Of a stretch of 64,000 bases of DNA, positions 45,251 to 53,678 are shown in pieces (the first letter of the stretch is position 1; each line of letters opens with the position of its first letter). The stretch comes from Nectonema munidae (lineage: Eukaryota; Nematomorpha; Nectonematoida; Nectonematidae), in contig JAUIRK010001057.1 of assembly GCA_030549495.1 (NCBI GenBank), positions 1 to 64,000 on the forward strand, in the 5' to 3' direction. The notes beneath the pieces are model-generated. The model was not told where the DNA came from. It did not search any database and saw only the letters and a program-made list of their open reading frames with translations. A program made the translations under genes and the position numbers.

Positions 45251-45680
45251 TATTAAAAAAATCCAACTCGAACACCGATTCCGACTCCTATAACTTACAA
45301 AATTCCTCTCAGACTCCGACTCCAAGTTATTAAAAAAATCCAACTCCGACTCCTATAACTTACAAAATTCCTCTCAGATTCCGACCCCAAGTTATTAAAA
45401 AAATCCAACTCGAACACCGATTCCGACTCCTATAACTTACAAAATTCCTCTCGGATTCCGACCCCAAGTTATTAAAAAAATCCAACTCCGACTCCTATAA
45501 CTTACAAAATTCCTCTCAGATTCCGACTCCAAGTTATTAAAAAAATCCAACTCCGACTCCTATAACTTACAAAATTCCTCTCAGACTCCGACTCCAAGTT
45601 ATTAAAAAAATCCAACTCCGACTCCAAGTTATTAAAAAAATCCAACTCCGACACCGATTCCTATAACTTCAAAATTCCTC

Positions 45681-46102
45681 CATGTTTGTGTCCGCCTTTG
45701 TTTTGAGTGCTACCTGCTTGTGTCTATCTATATTTGAGTGCTCCCTGTATGTGCCTGTTTGTGTTTAAGTGCCCCTTGTTGGTGCCTACTTGTGTTTAAG
45801 TGCTCCCTATTTGCGCTTGCCTGTTTTGAGTGCTCTCGCTTTGTGCTTGCCTGTGTTTGAGTGATCCCTGTTTGTGCATGCCTGTGTTAGAGTGCTATCT
45901 GTTTGTCTGCCTGTGTTTGAATGCCCCCTGTTGGTGCTTGTTTGTGTTAAAGTGCTCCCTATTTATGACGGAACCTTTTTAATTCCTCCCTGTTTGTGCC
46001 TTCAAGTGTTTAATTGCTCCATTTGTGCCTGTCTGTGTTTGAGTGCTCCCCGTTTGTGCCTGTCTGTGTTTGAGTGCTCCCCGTTTGTGCCTGCCTGTTG
46101 TT
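45681..46102. repeat. 31 bp GT-rich minisatellite, left part
   Basis: Degenerate tandem copies of a unit close to GTGTTTGAGTGCTCCCTGTT followed by TGTGCCTGCCT (31 bp). The + strand is almost free of A. It starts abruptly inside a satellite monomer at 45680/45681. The first ~150 bp carry the same unusual unit variants, in the same order, as 51559-51720 (TCCGCCTTTG, TGTCTATCTAT, CCCTATTTGCGC), so the two stretches are duplicates. A short interruption (ATTTATGACGG) lies near 45960. The frames readable here are not coding. Confidence 0.93.
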
Positions 46103-46150
46103 TATTCAAAAATTAATTGTACGGAAAATATGATGGGTACCTCCCGTAAA

Positions 46151-46252
46151 TTGTTACCACTGAAAAGATCATTGGTACCCCTAATAATCATTGATATCCC
46201 CCAGAAGGATCATTAGTAGACGTAAAGAGCAATGGTACACGCAAAGATTTCA
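46151..46252. repeat. Degenerate ~20 bp tandem repeat, five copies
   Basis: Five units of 19-22 bp resembling TTGGTACCCCTAAAGATCA at 46151, 46172, 46191, 46213 and 46232. They are only loosely conserved. The stretch follows directly after the left minisatellite. Confidence 0.6.
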
Positions 46253-46545
46253 TAATTTACTACATAAAAAAGGAATTAACATATTAGATTATCATTAAAA
46301 ATAAATTAAAAAGAATATAAAAAAGTGTATTACAATATAAAATCTTGAAAACCTGTTTCAAAATAATATAAAATAACGAATAAGCAAATTAGATATCAAA
46401 ATTAGTGGACAATATAAAATTAAACGAGGATAATTTATCTTTTACTATATAAAATCTAAAAAAATCTTAATCAAAAGTAGATAGATGTGTTTATTTATAT
46501 TAAAAATAAATTTATATAAATCTAATGAAATCTTTTATACCTTAT
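46253..46545. other. AT-rich unannotated stretch
   Basis: A/T-dominated sequence with loosely recurring ATATAAAAT words and no open frame, RNA or transposon end that I recognise. Confidence 0.5.
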
Positions 46546-46612
46546 TAACCCTTATGGTAGAGCGTGTGACTTCGAAATTGAAAGTCTTGGGTTCGAATCC
46601 CGCTCCCGGCAA
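46546..46612 (+). pseudogene. tRNA-like sequence (tRNA pseudogene or SINE head)
   Basis: TGGTAGAGCG at 46555-46564 matches the D-arm end of the internal A box. GGTTCGAATCC at 46590-46600 is a perfect B box and T-loop, and the 3' half ends in CTCCCGGCA like an acceptor strand. Spacing between the two boxes fits a tRNA. The first ~15 nt expected (acceptor strand and start of the D arm) are not recognisable, and the anticodon stem does not pair well; the loop would place TCG as anticodon. This is best read as a decayed tRNA or the head of a tRNA-derived SINE. The ~70 bp after it could be SINE body, but I recognise no known family. Confidence 0.6.
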
Positions 46613-46980
46613 CTTTCTTATAGTTCAATACAAGCGGCCTTTGACCTTCTTGATGAAAACACCCCAAGATACCTTTACCTTTATAACAATTAAAATTTTA
46701 ATGTAATATAATTTAGAAAAATCTTTCATGGAAATCAAAATAAAAAAAAACAACTAAGAACAATATTTTATTAAAAAAAATAGATTTGAAATTAGTAACT
46801 AACAAATTAATTATCTTTCTGGAGAAGGGTGGGTATAAAATAAGCTGTAAAAGTAAAGCCTTGAGTTGAAACTTTATATTTTAGGGAAAAGTAAAAACTT
46901 GTTTTCAATTTGACCTAGCTGGTAGCAATAATGTCTATGCGAAAATATTTTTTCAAAAATATATTTAAAAATTTTTAATT
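46613..46980. other. Unannotated sequence between the tRNA-like element and the LINE 3' end
   Basis: AT-rich, with no supported gene. Its first ~80 bp (CAATACAAGCGGCC...) are less AT-rich and may belong to the tRNA-like element. No poly(A) or tandem tail is visible. Confidence 0.45.
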
Positions 46981-47311
46981 TAAGATAAGATAAGATAAGA
47001 CTTTATTCATGTTTGAAAATGAAGTGAACTAAACTTTCGTTTATGTGTTCACATGGGAAAAAAATCCCTCATCCGTTCAGCGGAGAAGTATAAATGAGTT
47101 GAAATAAGAAGCATGAAAGGATGATAGATTCAAAAAAACCCATAGGTAAACAAAATGAAAAATAAAATAAAACAGAATAATTTCAAGTTAGATACACACA
47201 GTCATAAAACATCATTTGATAGTTAAATTCCATTCTTCAAGCAAAGGAAGCATATCTGGATGTAGAAGAGTTGATGAGTGGATATATGAAGAAAAAAAAA
47301 ACGGCGAGATT

Positions 47312-49126
47312 CTAAAAAAAAATACAAAGAAGAGGAAGCAAAAGAAAATCCAAAAATATTAAAAAAAAAATGTTTAAAATGAAATCAACATAAGAAGGAA
47401 AAGAACTAACGAAACATGTGTAGTTTATATTTTTTTTGAAGCTTTTAATATTTCTTAAATACCTAATATGTAAAGGAATGGAGTTCCATACGGCAATAGA
47501 TTTTTTAAAAAAATGTTTGTTAAAAGAAGTATATTTATAACGTCTATTACGTAAATTATTCTTTGAGCGTAAATTATATTGATAAAAATGATTATTTTTT
47601 ATATAATAAATATTGAAAATATTTTTACTATTAATTACTTTATAAACAAAAATACCTAATTGAAACTTACTAATTTCTCCTAGAATAAGTATGTTATGAT
47701 TAAACACAACACTATTATGGTTTTTATAATCAATAAATTTAAAGGCACGTCTTTGTTTATTTTGTAAAATGTTAAATTTTGAAATACTACATAAACACCA
47801 AATAAAGTTACAATATAAAATTTTAGAATGAAATAGAGAATAATACAAAATAATCCTAGTTTGAAGGTTCAAAAAATAACGAATTTTAAACATAAGACCT
47901 AAAGCGATAGATACATTCTTAATTACATTGTCATACTGTATGTTGAAATTCAATTTGGAATCAAGAAATACACCTAAATATTTATAACATGAAGATTGAG
48001 TTCTATTAGACAAATAACTACTCAAAATATTTAAAAACTTACCCCTGAATCCATAGCAGCTTAATTTATATAACAAAATTTTACGATCTATTCTATCGAA
48101 AGCTTTAGAAAAGTCAATGAAAATACCACAGACATCTAAATTACTATCAAAAGATTCCAAAATATAGTTTACTACAAAAGAGACTGCCATATCAGTTGAA
48201 ACACCTGACCGAAATCCAAACTGACGTTCATTCAAAATTTCATGTAAGTTAATAAAATTTATCATTCTATTAAACACAATTTTTTCGAAAATTTTACTAA
48301 AAAAAGGTAAAATGCTAATGGGCCTATAGTTTTCAATACTTTCAGGGTTACCAGATTTAAATATAGGAATAACCTTAGAAATTTTAAAATAATCAGGGAT
48401 ATATTCATCCTTTATAATTTTGTTGAATAATTGGTAAAGGTTATTCAAAACAAATAATACAATATTTTTACCCAATTTGTTAGAAAGACCATCCCATCCT
48501 GATGAAGTAGATGCGTTAAATGTATTTGCAGTAATCAAAATATCATTAATGGAAATTTCATCAAAATAAAAAGTATTATCAAGTACTGGGATTAAGTCAA
48601 AGTAGGCTTCATTTGTGATTAATTGAGTATTTGTAAAATAGTCATTAATTTCATCCGAATCAAAATGACAGTGATTGATTGGTTTCTTATCTAAAACTTC
48701 ATTAATAAGTTTCCAGGTACTCTTCATATCAAATTTTGAGCTAGTGAACTTATTATAGTAAAACTTTTCTCTACTTTCTTTTACTAGCTTATTATACCTA
48801 TTTCGTATTTGTTTAAACTCATTCCATTTAGAAAGGTTTCGATATTTCAAGAAAGATTTATAAACTTTGTTTTTATACTTTCTAAGTAATCTTAATTCTG
48901 GTGTGAACCATTCATTTTTAACTTTGGGCTTCATTTTCATAAAAGGAAAACATTTTTTATAGATATAAGATATTTTATCAATCAATACTTTACAGTACTC
49001 ATTAGCATTCAAATTAATATCTATATACCAATCTTCATTCAACATACAATTATAAAACATAAAATAATTTTTTGAAGACATGTTTCTGCATATAATATCG
49101 CTATCAGACTTTAAATTGTCAGTCAA
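47312..49126 (-). pseudogene. LINE ORF2 C-terminal part: reverse transcriptase with internal deletion
   Basis: 604 codons open, with no true ATG at the start because it is the continuation of the endonuclease frame. Reverse-transcriptase blocks are readable: KVIPIFKSGNPESIENYRPI (251-270), QFGFRSGVSTDMA (302-314), motif A FIDFSKAFDRID (336-347) and YLSNRTQ (371-377). The protein then jumps straight to YKYLGVFLDSKLNF (381-394), which in relatives lies well over 100 residues further on. The block with the PQG motif and the catalytic FADD is therefore missing at about 47990, by an in-frame internal deletion, so the enzyme cannot be active. The rest (LFHSKILYCNFIWC, LQNKQRRAFKFI) is the usual C-terminal region. 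The protein ends in a hydrophobic, low-complexity stretch at 47312. Confidence 0.93.
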
Positions 49127-49929
49127 ATAAAAAAAAAATTTTTGTAGAAAATAAAGTTGGGTAAATGATCCGAAATATCAATTAAAATGTTGCCAGAAAA
49201 TGAATCCACAAAACTGAAATTAGTAAAAATATTATCGATAAGTGTAGAACTGGTTTTTTGTATTCGAGTATGACCGGAAATATTTAGGTGGAAACCAAAC
49301 TCATGCATAAGATTTAAGAAAATACTGGAATGATGATGAATAATTTTAATATCCATATTTATATTGAAATCTCCAACAATAAAAACCTTTTTATTGAAAA
49401 AATTAGTTTGATTCATTAATAGAGTAAACTCATCTATAAAAAAATCTATGTTGAAACTTGGAGGTCTATATATTATCAAAATTGTAAATATAATTGGTTC
49501 CTTAACATCAATTATTAGATATTCAAATGAGGTAAAAGGGCTCCCAATGTTATTTGTATTATACATTAAACGTTTATCAATATAGACTCCAAGACCGCCA
49601 CCTCTACCTTCTCTTTTTTTTGTGACAAAATTAAAACCATCTATGGTCAAATTAGAATGACAGTCCCAAATTTCAGTAAGACAAAAGATACCAATTTTAT
49701 CAATGCCTAGATCATCAAATAATAATTTAAACTCAAAAAAATTCCTTGATAAACTTCTACAATTCAGATGAAGTAACATAAAATTGAGTAAATTAGAAGT
49801 TTCAGTGTAATTTTCAAGTTGATTTTTCAAACTTTCAACGGTGTAAAAATTAAAATTATGAACTTTAGGTAAAAAACTGTTAAATTTATCGTGACTGTTA
49901 ATATCAAAATTACAAAAATTGGAAAGCAT
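49123..49929 (-). pseudogene. LINE ORF2 N-terminal part: APE-type endonuclease
   Basis: 268 codons from an ATG at 49929, with all the signature blocks of the apurinic-like endonuclease that nicks target DNA for LINE integration: LNCRSL (N56), LTEIW (E86), GGGLGVYI (110-117), YRPP (154-157), GDFN (186-189), STLIDNIFTN (228-237) and SDHLP (253-257). The catalytic residues expected of the family are present. The frame ends right after SDHLPNFIFYKN in a run of ten A (+ strand, 49129-49138). The reverse transcriptase continues in another frame directly beyond, so the normal single ORF2 is split by a homopolymer length change. That could be a real mutation or an assembly error. The gap to ORF1 is short (about 55 bp to the ORF1 stop at 49984), as is usual in this group. 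Confidence 0.93.
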
Positions 49930-49983
49930 TTTATAGATTTATAGTATTTATGATAAAAAATATATATATATGATTCAATATAT

Positions 49984-50840
49984 TCAGAAATCACAAGTAT
50001 TTACTTTAATAAAATTTAAATTAAGTTTTCTACATTCACAAGATTTAGAGAAAGCATCATGATGAAAATCCTTATATTTTTACGTATACAATTTACACAT
50101 TTATGTAATTCTACATTAGAAGAATTAGAACAAGTTTCCGACTTGTGATTTTCAGAACAGTATTTGCAAACCGCTTTATCTTTAAATTTACAAACAGATG
50201 AGGTATGACCAAAGTTACAACAATTGGTACATTGTTTAGATAAGTAAAAATCATGAACTTGGTAACATCCATAATTAATGAAAAATTCATTAAGATGCAT
50301 TTTAATAGCATTTCTTATATGAGGATCGACTGAAAAAACAATAAATTTTTTTCTTGTAGACTCATTAATTTTGGAAAATAATAATTTAAATTTGTAATTT
50401 ATGTCTATTAATGGCTTAATATAATTATTTTTACTCAAAATTGATTCAAAAATTAATTTATCATCCAAATTGGAATAAAGGTTATTAACCATTATTTTTA
50501 TACCAAATTTAGGATTATCATGAAGTTTAATGGAAGAACTGTCCTTTAATTTCTTTTTAAAAACCATCTTAGCATCTTCTAATGATTTAGAGTTTGGAAA
50601 AGTATACTTGATAGAATTTTTATTAATATAACGTTTATTAATCTTAATTTTAGAAAGTGCCTTATCTGAGAAAGAAGTGAAGTCAGAAACATCCTTATCA
50701 TTATCAAATTTAACTTTAATAAAACAATTGTTACTCACTACATCTGCATATGTTTTGGCTGGCTTATCAATTGCTTTATCAAACTTTAAGTCAGATTTTA
50801 AAAAAGAAGATTTCAGATCATTAAGGCTATCTTTGATTAA
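49984..50840 (-). pseudogene. LINE ORF1, zinc-knuckle nucleic-acid-binding protein (truncated, frameshifted)
   Basis: ORF1 of this LINE group binds the element's RNA. The open frame runs from 50840 to 50016, but the conventional ATG is missing; the first possible alternative start is a GTG at 50738, and 33 in-frame codons precede it (ending AKTYADVV). Counting from that GTG, a first CCHC knuckle CX2CX4HX4C is at residues 170-183 (CTNCCNFGHTSSVC) and a second CX2CX3HX4C at 191-203 (CKYCSENHKSETC). A third begins with CVNC at 214-217. The frame then shifts around 50060-50075: its expected end (HHDAFSKSC) is read in another frame, which stops at 49984. The part before the knuckles (FINYGCYQVHDFYLSKQC) is what one expects just ahead of the knuckles in Jockey/CR1-type ORF1 proteins. 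The family is clear; exact clade is not. Confidence 0.85.
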
Positions 50841-51103
50841 TTATTTAATTATTTTTCTGTAAAATTAAAAGGAATATTTTATTCTCTTTTATTTTTAACA
50901 ATCTTCTTTATTCAAAATATAAATTAAAATATATATTAATAGAAATTGTAAGTTCTCTTGTATTTGATCATTATCACTAAGCATACACTGTTTGAAGATA
51001 GGTTTTTGCTATTGAAACCTCATCAATTCTACTTTTGGGTTTAAAGTATAAGGTTTGAAATGAGGTTTAGTGGTTGCAAGTGGGCATCAACAATTAAAAA
51101 ACT
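50841..51103. other. AT-rich stretch upstream of the LINE
   Basis: No gene recognised. It contains a 9 bp inverted pair AAACCTCAT / ATGAGGTTT around 51017-51068. It may include the missing LINE 5' end, but nothing marks one. Confidence 0.45.
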
Positions 51104-51237
51104 TTTTCACCCTCTTGAAATCCAGTTTTTTTTTCACCAGCATTGAAATCTCACATTTTTCACCACCTTGAAAACCCCATTTTGTTCTACCCCTTGAAAG
51201 GCTTATTCACCCCCTTTAAATCCCCATTGTTTTCGCC
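51104..51237. repeat. Degenerate ~27 bp tandem repeat
   Basis: Four to five loose copies of TTTTCACCNCCTTGAAANCC followed by a T-run (CACCCTCTTGAAATCC, CACCAGCATTGAAATC, CACCACCTTGAAAACC, TACCCCTTGAAAGGC, CACCCCCTTTAAATCC). It leads directly into the right part of the 31 bp minisatellite. Confidence 0.7.
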
Positions 51238-51240
51238 GCC

Positions 51241-53678
51241 CTTCTCTGTTTGTGCCTTCTTGTGTTTGAGTGCTCCTTATTTGTTCTTGACTGTGTTTGA
51301 GTGCTACCTGTTTCTGCTTGCCTATTGTTTATGTCCAACCGGTGTTTAAGTGCTCCATTTTGTGCTGACTATGGTTGGGTGCTCCTGTTGATTGAGTGTT
51401 CGTTGTGTGTTCCTGCCTGTGCTGAGTGCTCCCTGTTTGTGCCTGCATGTGTTTAATTGTTCCCTGTTTGTGACTGCATGTGTTCAAGTCCTACATGTTT
51501 GTGGCTGGCAGTGTTTGAATGCTCATTGTTTGTATGGACCTGTCTTTGAGTGCTCCATGTTTATGTCCGCCTTTGTTTGAGTTCTCCCTGCTCGTGTCTA
51601 TCTATGTTAGAGTGCTCCCTGTTTGTGCCTGCCTGTGTTTGAGTGCTCCCTGTGTGTGCCTGCTTGTGTTTAAGTGCTCCCTGTTGGTGCCTACTTGTGT
51701 TTAAGTGCTCCCTATTTGCGCCTGTCTATTGTTTAAGTCATACCTGTGTTTAAGTGCCCCTGTTTGTGCTTGCCTGTGTTTAAGTACTCCCTGTTTGTGG
51801 CTACCTGTGTTTGAGAGTTCTCTGTATTTACCTGCCTGTGTTTGAGTGCTCTCTATTTGTACCTGCCTGTTTTTGAGTGCTCCCTGTTTGTGTCTTCCTC
51901 TGTTTGAGGGCCCCCTGTTTGTGCCTGCATGTGTTTGAGTGCCCCATGATGGTGTCTGCGTGTTTTTAAGTATTCCTTGTTTGTGCCTGACTGTGTTTGT
52001 GTGCTCCCTGTTTGTACCAGCATGTTGATTGAGTGTTAATTGTTTGTTCCTTCTTATGTTTGAGTGCTCCTTGTTTGTGCCTGAATGTGTTTGAGTTCCC
52101 CATGATGGTGTCTGCCTGTGTTTAAGTGCTCTCTATTTGTGCCTGCCTATTGTTTAAGCCCCAACTGTGTTTAAGTGCTCCTTGTTTGTGTCTGACTGTG
52201 TTTGGGTGCTTCATGTTGATTGAGTGCTCGTTGTTTGTTCCTACCTGTGTTTGAGTGATCCCTGTTTGTAGCTGCCTATGTTTGAGTGTTACATGTTAAT
52301 GTCCGCCTGTGTTAACGTGCTCCCTGTTTGTCTCAGACTGCTGTTTGAGTGCTCCTTGTTTATGCCTCAGGGTGCTCTCTGTTTGTGCCTGCCTTTGTTT
52401 GAGTGCCCCCTTTTGGTATCTGCCTGTTGAAGTGCTACCTGCTTGACTTTGAGTGCCCTCTGTGGAGCCTCCCTGTGTTTGAGTGCTCTCAGTTTGTGCC
52501 TGCTTATTGTTTAAGTACTACCTGGGTTTAAGTGCTCCTTGTTTGTGCCTGATTGTTTTTAAGTGCTACCTGTTTGTGCCTTGCTTTGCTTGAGTGCCCC
52601 CTGTTGAGGCTGGCTTGTGAGAAAGTGCTCCTTGTTTATGCCTAGCTGTGTTTGAGAGCTCCCTGTTTGTAATGGCCTGTGTTTGAGTGCTCACTGTTTG
52701 TGTCGACCTGTGTTTGAGTGCTCCATTTTGTGTCTGCCATTGTTTGAGTGCTTTCTGTTTGTGCCTGCATGTGTTGAGTTCATCCCGTATTTGCTTGCCT
52801 GTGTTTGTGTGTTCGTTCACTGTTTGTGCTTCTATGTGTTTGAGTTCCCCTTGTTTGTGCCTGATTGTGTTTGAGTGTTCCATGTTTGTTCCTACCTATG
52901 TTTGAATGCTCTCTGTTTGTACCTGTCTGTGTTTGAGTGCTACTTGTTTCTTCCTACCTATGTTTGAGTGCTCTTTGTTTGTACCTGCCTGTGTTTGAGG
53001 GCTACATGTTTGTGCATGCCTGTGTTTGAGTGCCCCTGTTGGTGCCTGTCTGTTGTTTAAGTGCTACCTGTGTGTGCCTGTTTCTGTTTAATTGCTACTA
53101 GTTTTTGCCTACCTGTCTTTGAGTGCACCCAGTTAGTGCATGCCTGTGTTTGAGTGCTCATAGTTTGTGCCTGCCTATGTTTAAGTGCCCCCTGTTGGTG
53201 CCTGCCTGTTTGTAAGTGCTCCTAGTTTGTGCCTGCCTCCTGTTTAAGTCCTACCTGTGTTTAAATGCTCCTTGTTTATGCCTGCATGTGTTTGAGTGCC
53301 TCATGATGGTGTCAGACTGTGTTTAAGTGCTCCCTGTTTGTGACTGCCTTTATTTAAGTGCCCCTGTTGGTGCCTGCCTTTAAGTAAGTACTCCCAGTTT
53401 GTGCCTGCCTCATGATTATGTCCTACCTGTGTTTAGTGCTCCTAGTTTATGCCTGACTGTGTTTGGGTTCTCCCTGTTTGTACCAGCATGTTGTTTGAGG
53501 GCTTCATAGTTTGTTGCTTCCAGTGTGTGAATGCTTTCTGTTTGTTCCTGCCTTTGTTTGAGTGCCCCATGGTGGTGTCGGCCTGTGTTTAAGTGCTACC
53601 TGTTTTTGCCTGGCTGTGTTTGAGTGCTCCCTGTATGGCCCTGCCTGTGTTTGAGTGCTCCCTGTTGTTTGAGTGGTG
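51241..53678. repeat. 31 bp GT-rich minisatellite, right part
   Basis: About 2.4 kb (roughly 75-80 units) of the same degenerate unit as 45681-46102, with core words TGTTTGAGTGCTCC, CTGTTTGTGCC and CCTGTGTTTAAGTG. Units vary by many substitutions and short indels. Longer variant forms recur, such as GCCTATTGTTTAAGTCC, CATGATGGTGTCTGC and CATGTTGATTGAGTG, so larger groups of units have been duplicated. The + strand has very little A. The right edge is a clean switch to the 77 bp satellite at 53678/53679. Open frames here (cysteine- and leucine-rich on +) are artefacts of the repeat. Confidence 0.95.

Larger units (their letters stand above)
1..45680. repeat. Satellite array, ~77 bp monomer (block 1)
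   Basis: Head-to-tail tandem array filling the first 45.7 kb and running off the left edge. The period is 77 bp (CGATTCCGAC at 1 recurs at 78), with 76 bp forms that have one A fewer in the A-run and ~65 bp forms lacking the GAACACCGATT part. By length this is about 590-600 monomers; I did not count each. A monomer has two similar halves, each opening with GAYTCCGACTCC and followed by an AT-rich stretch (TATAACTTACAAAATTCC in one, AAGTTATTAAAAAAATCC in the other). Most copies differ by a few substitutions or 1 bp A-run changes. Divergence rises towards the right end (from about 39.5 kb), as expected at an array edge. The + strand is strongly C over G. There is no gene inside; the peptides readable from the - strand (repeated SESERNFVSYRSRNR) are frame artefacts. 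Confidence 0.98.
46981..50840 (-). mobile_element. Non-LTR retrotransposon (CR1/L2/Jockey group LINE), damaged
   Basis: A LINE on the - strand about 3.9 kb long. In order it has an ORF1 with zinc knuckles, an APE-type endonuclease, a reverse transcriptase, a ~330 bp 3' untranslated region, an AATAAA, and a 3' tail of TCTTA pentamers (20 bp at 46981-47000). A pentamer tail instead of poly(A) is typical of the CR1/L2 side of this group. The 5' end is uncertain: ORF1 is open to 50840 without a start codon, so the element is probably 5'-truncated there. No target-site duplication is visible. Defects include a frameshift in ORF1, a frameshift in a ten-base A-run (+ strand) between endonuclease and reverse transcriptase, and an in-frame internal deletion in the reverse transcriptase. 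It lies inside the 31 bp minisatellite block. The last 138 bp have a near-identical copy at 57452-57595. Confidence 0.93.

Noticed and set aside
822-45343. Dozens of 60-110 codon frames on the - strand reading SESERNFVSYRSRNRC-like peptides
   Set aside because: They come from the 77 bp satellite read in rotating frames (77 is not a multiple of 3) and end at the same place in the monomer (RGIL, then stop). They have no start context and shift with every indel.
1-45680. Regular repeats as a CRISPR array
   Set aside because: There are no unique spacers between repeats; monomers are contiguous, and the genome is eukaryotic.
46485-46706. 73-codon + frame over the tRNA-like sequence
   Set aside because: It runs through the tRNA-like element and AT-rich flanks with no protein features.
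45681-53678. Helitron or other known transposon as the carrier of the 8 kb block
   Set aside because: No TC...CTRR ends at an A/T site, no terminal inverted repeats and no clear target-site duplication at 45680 and 53679.
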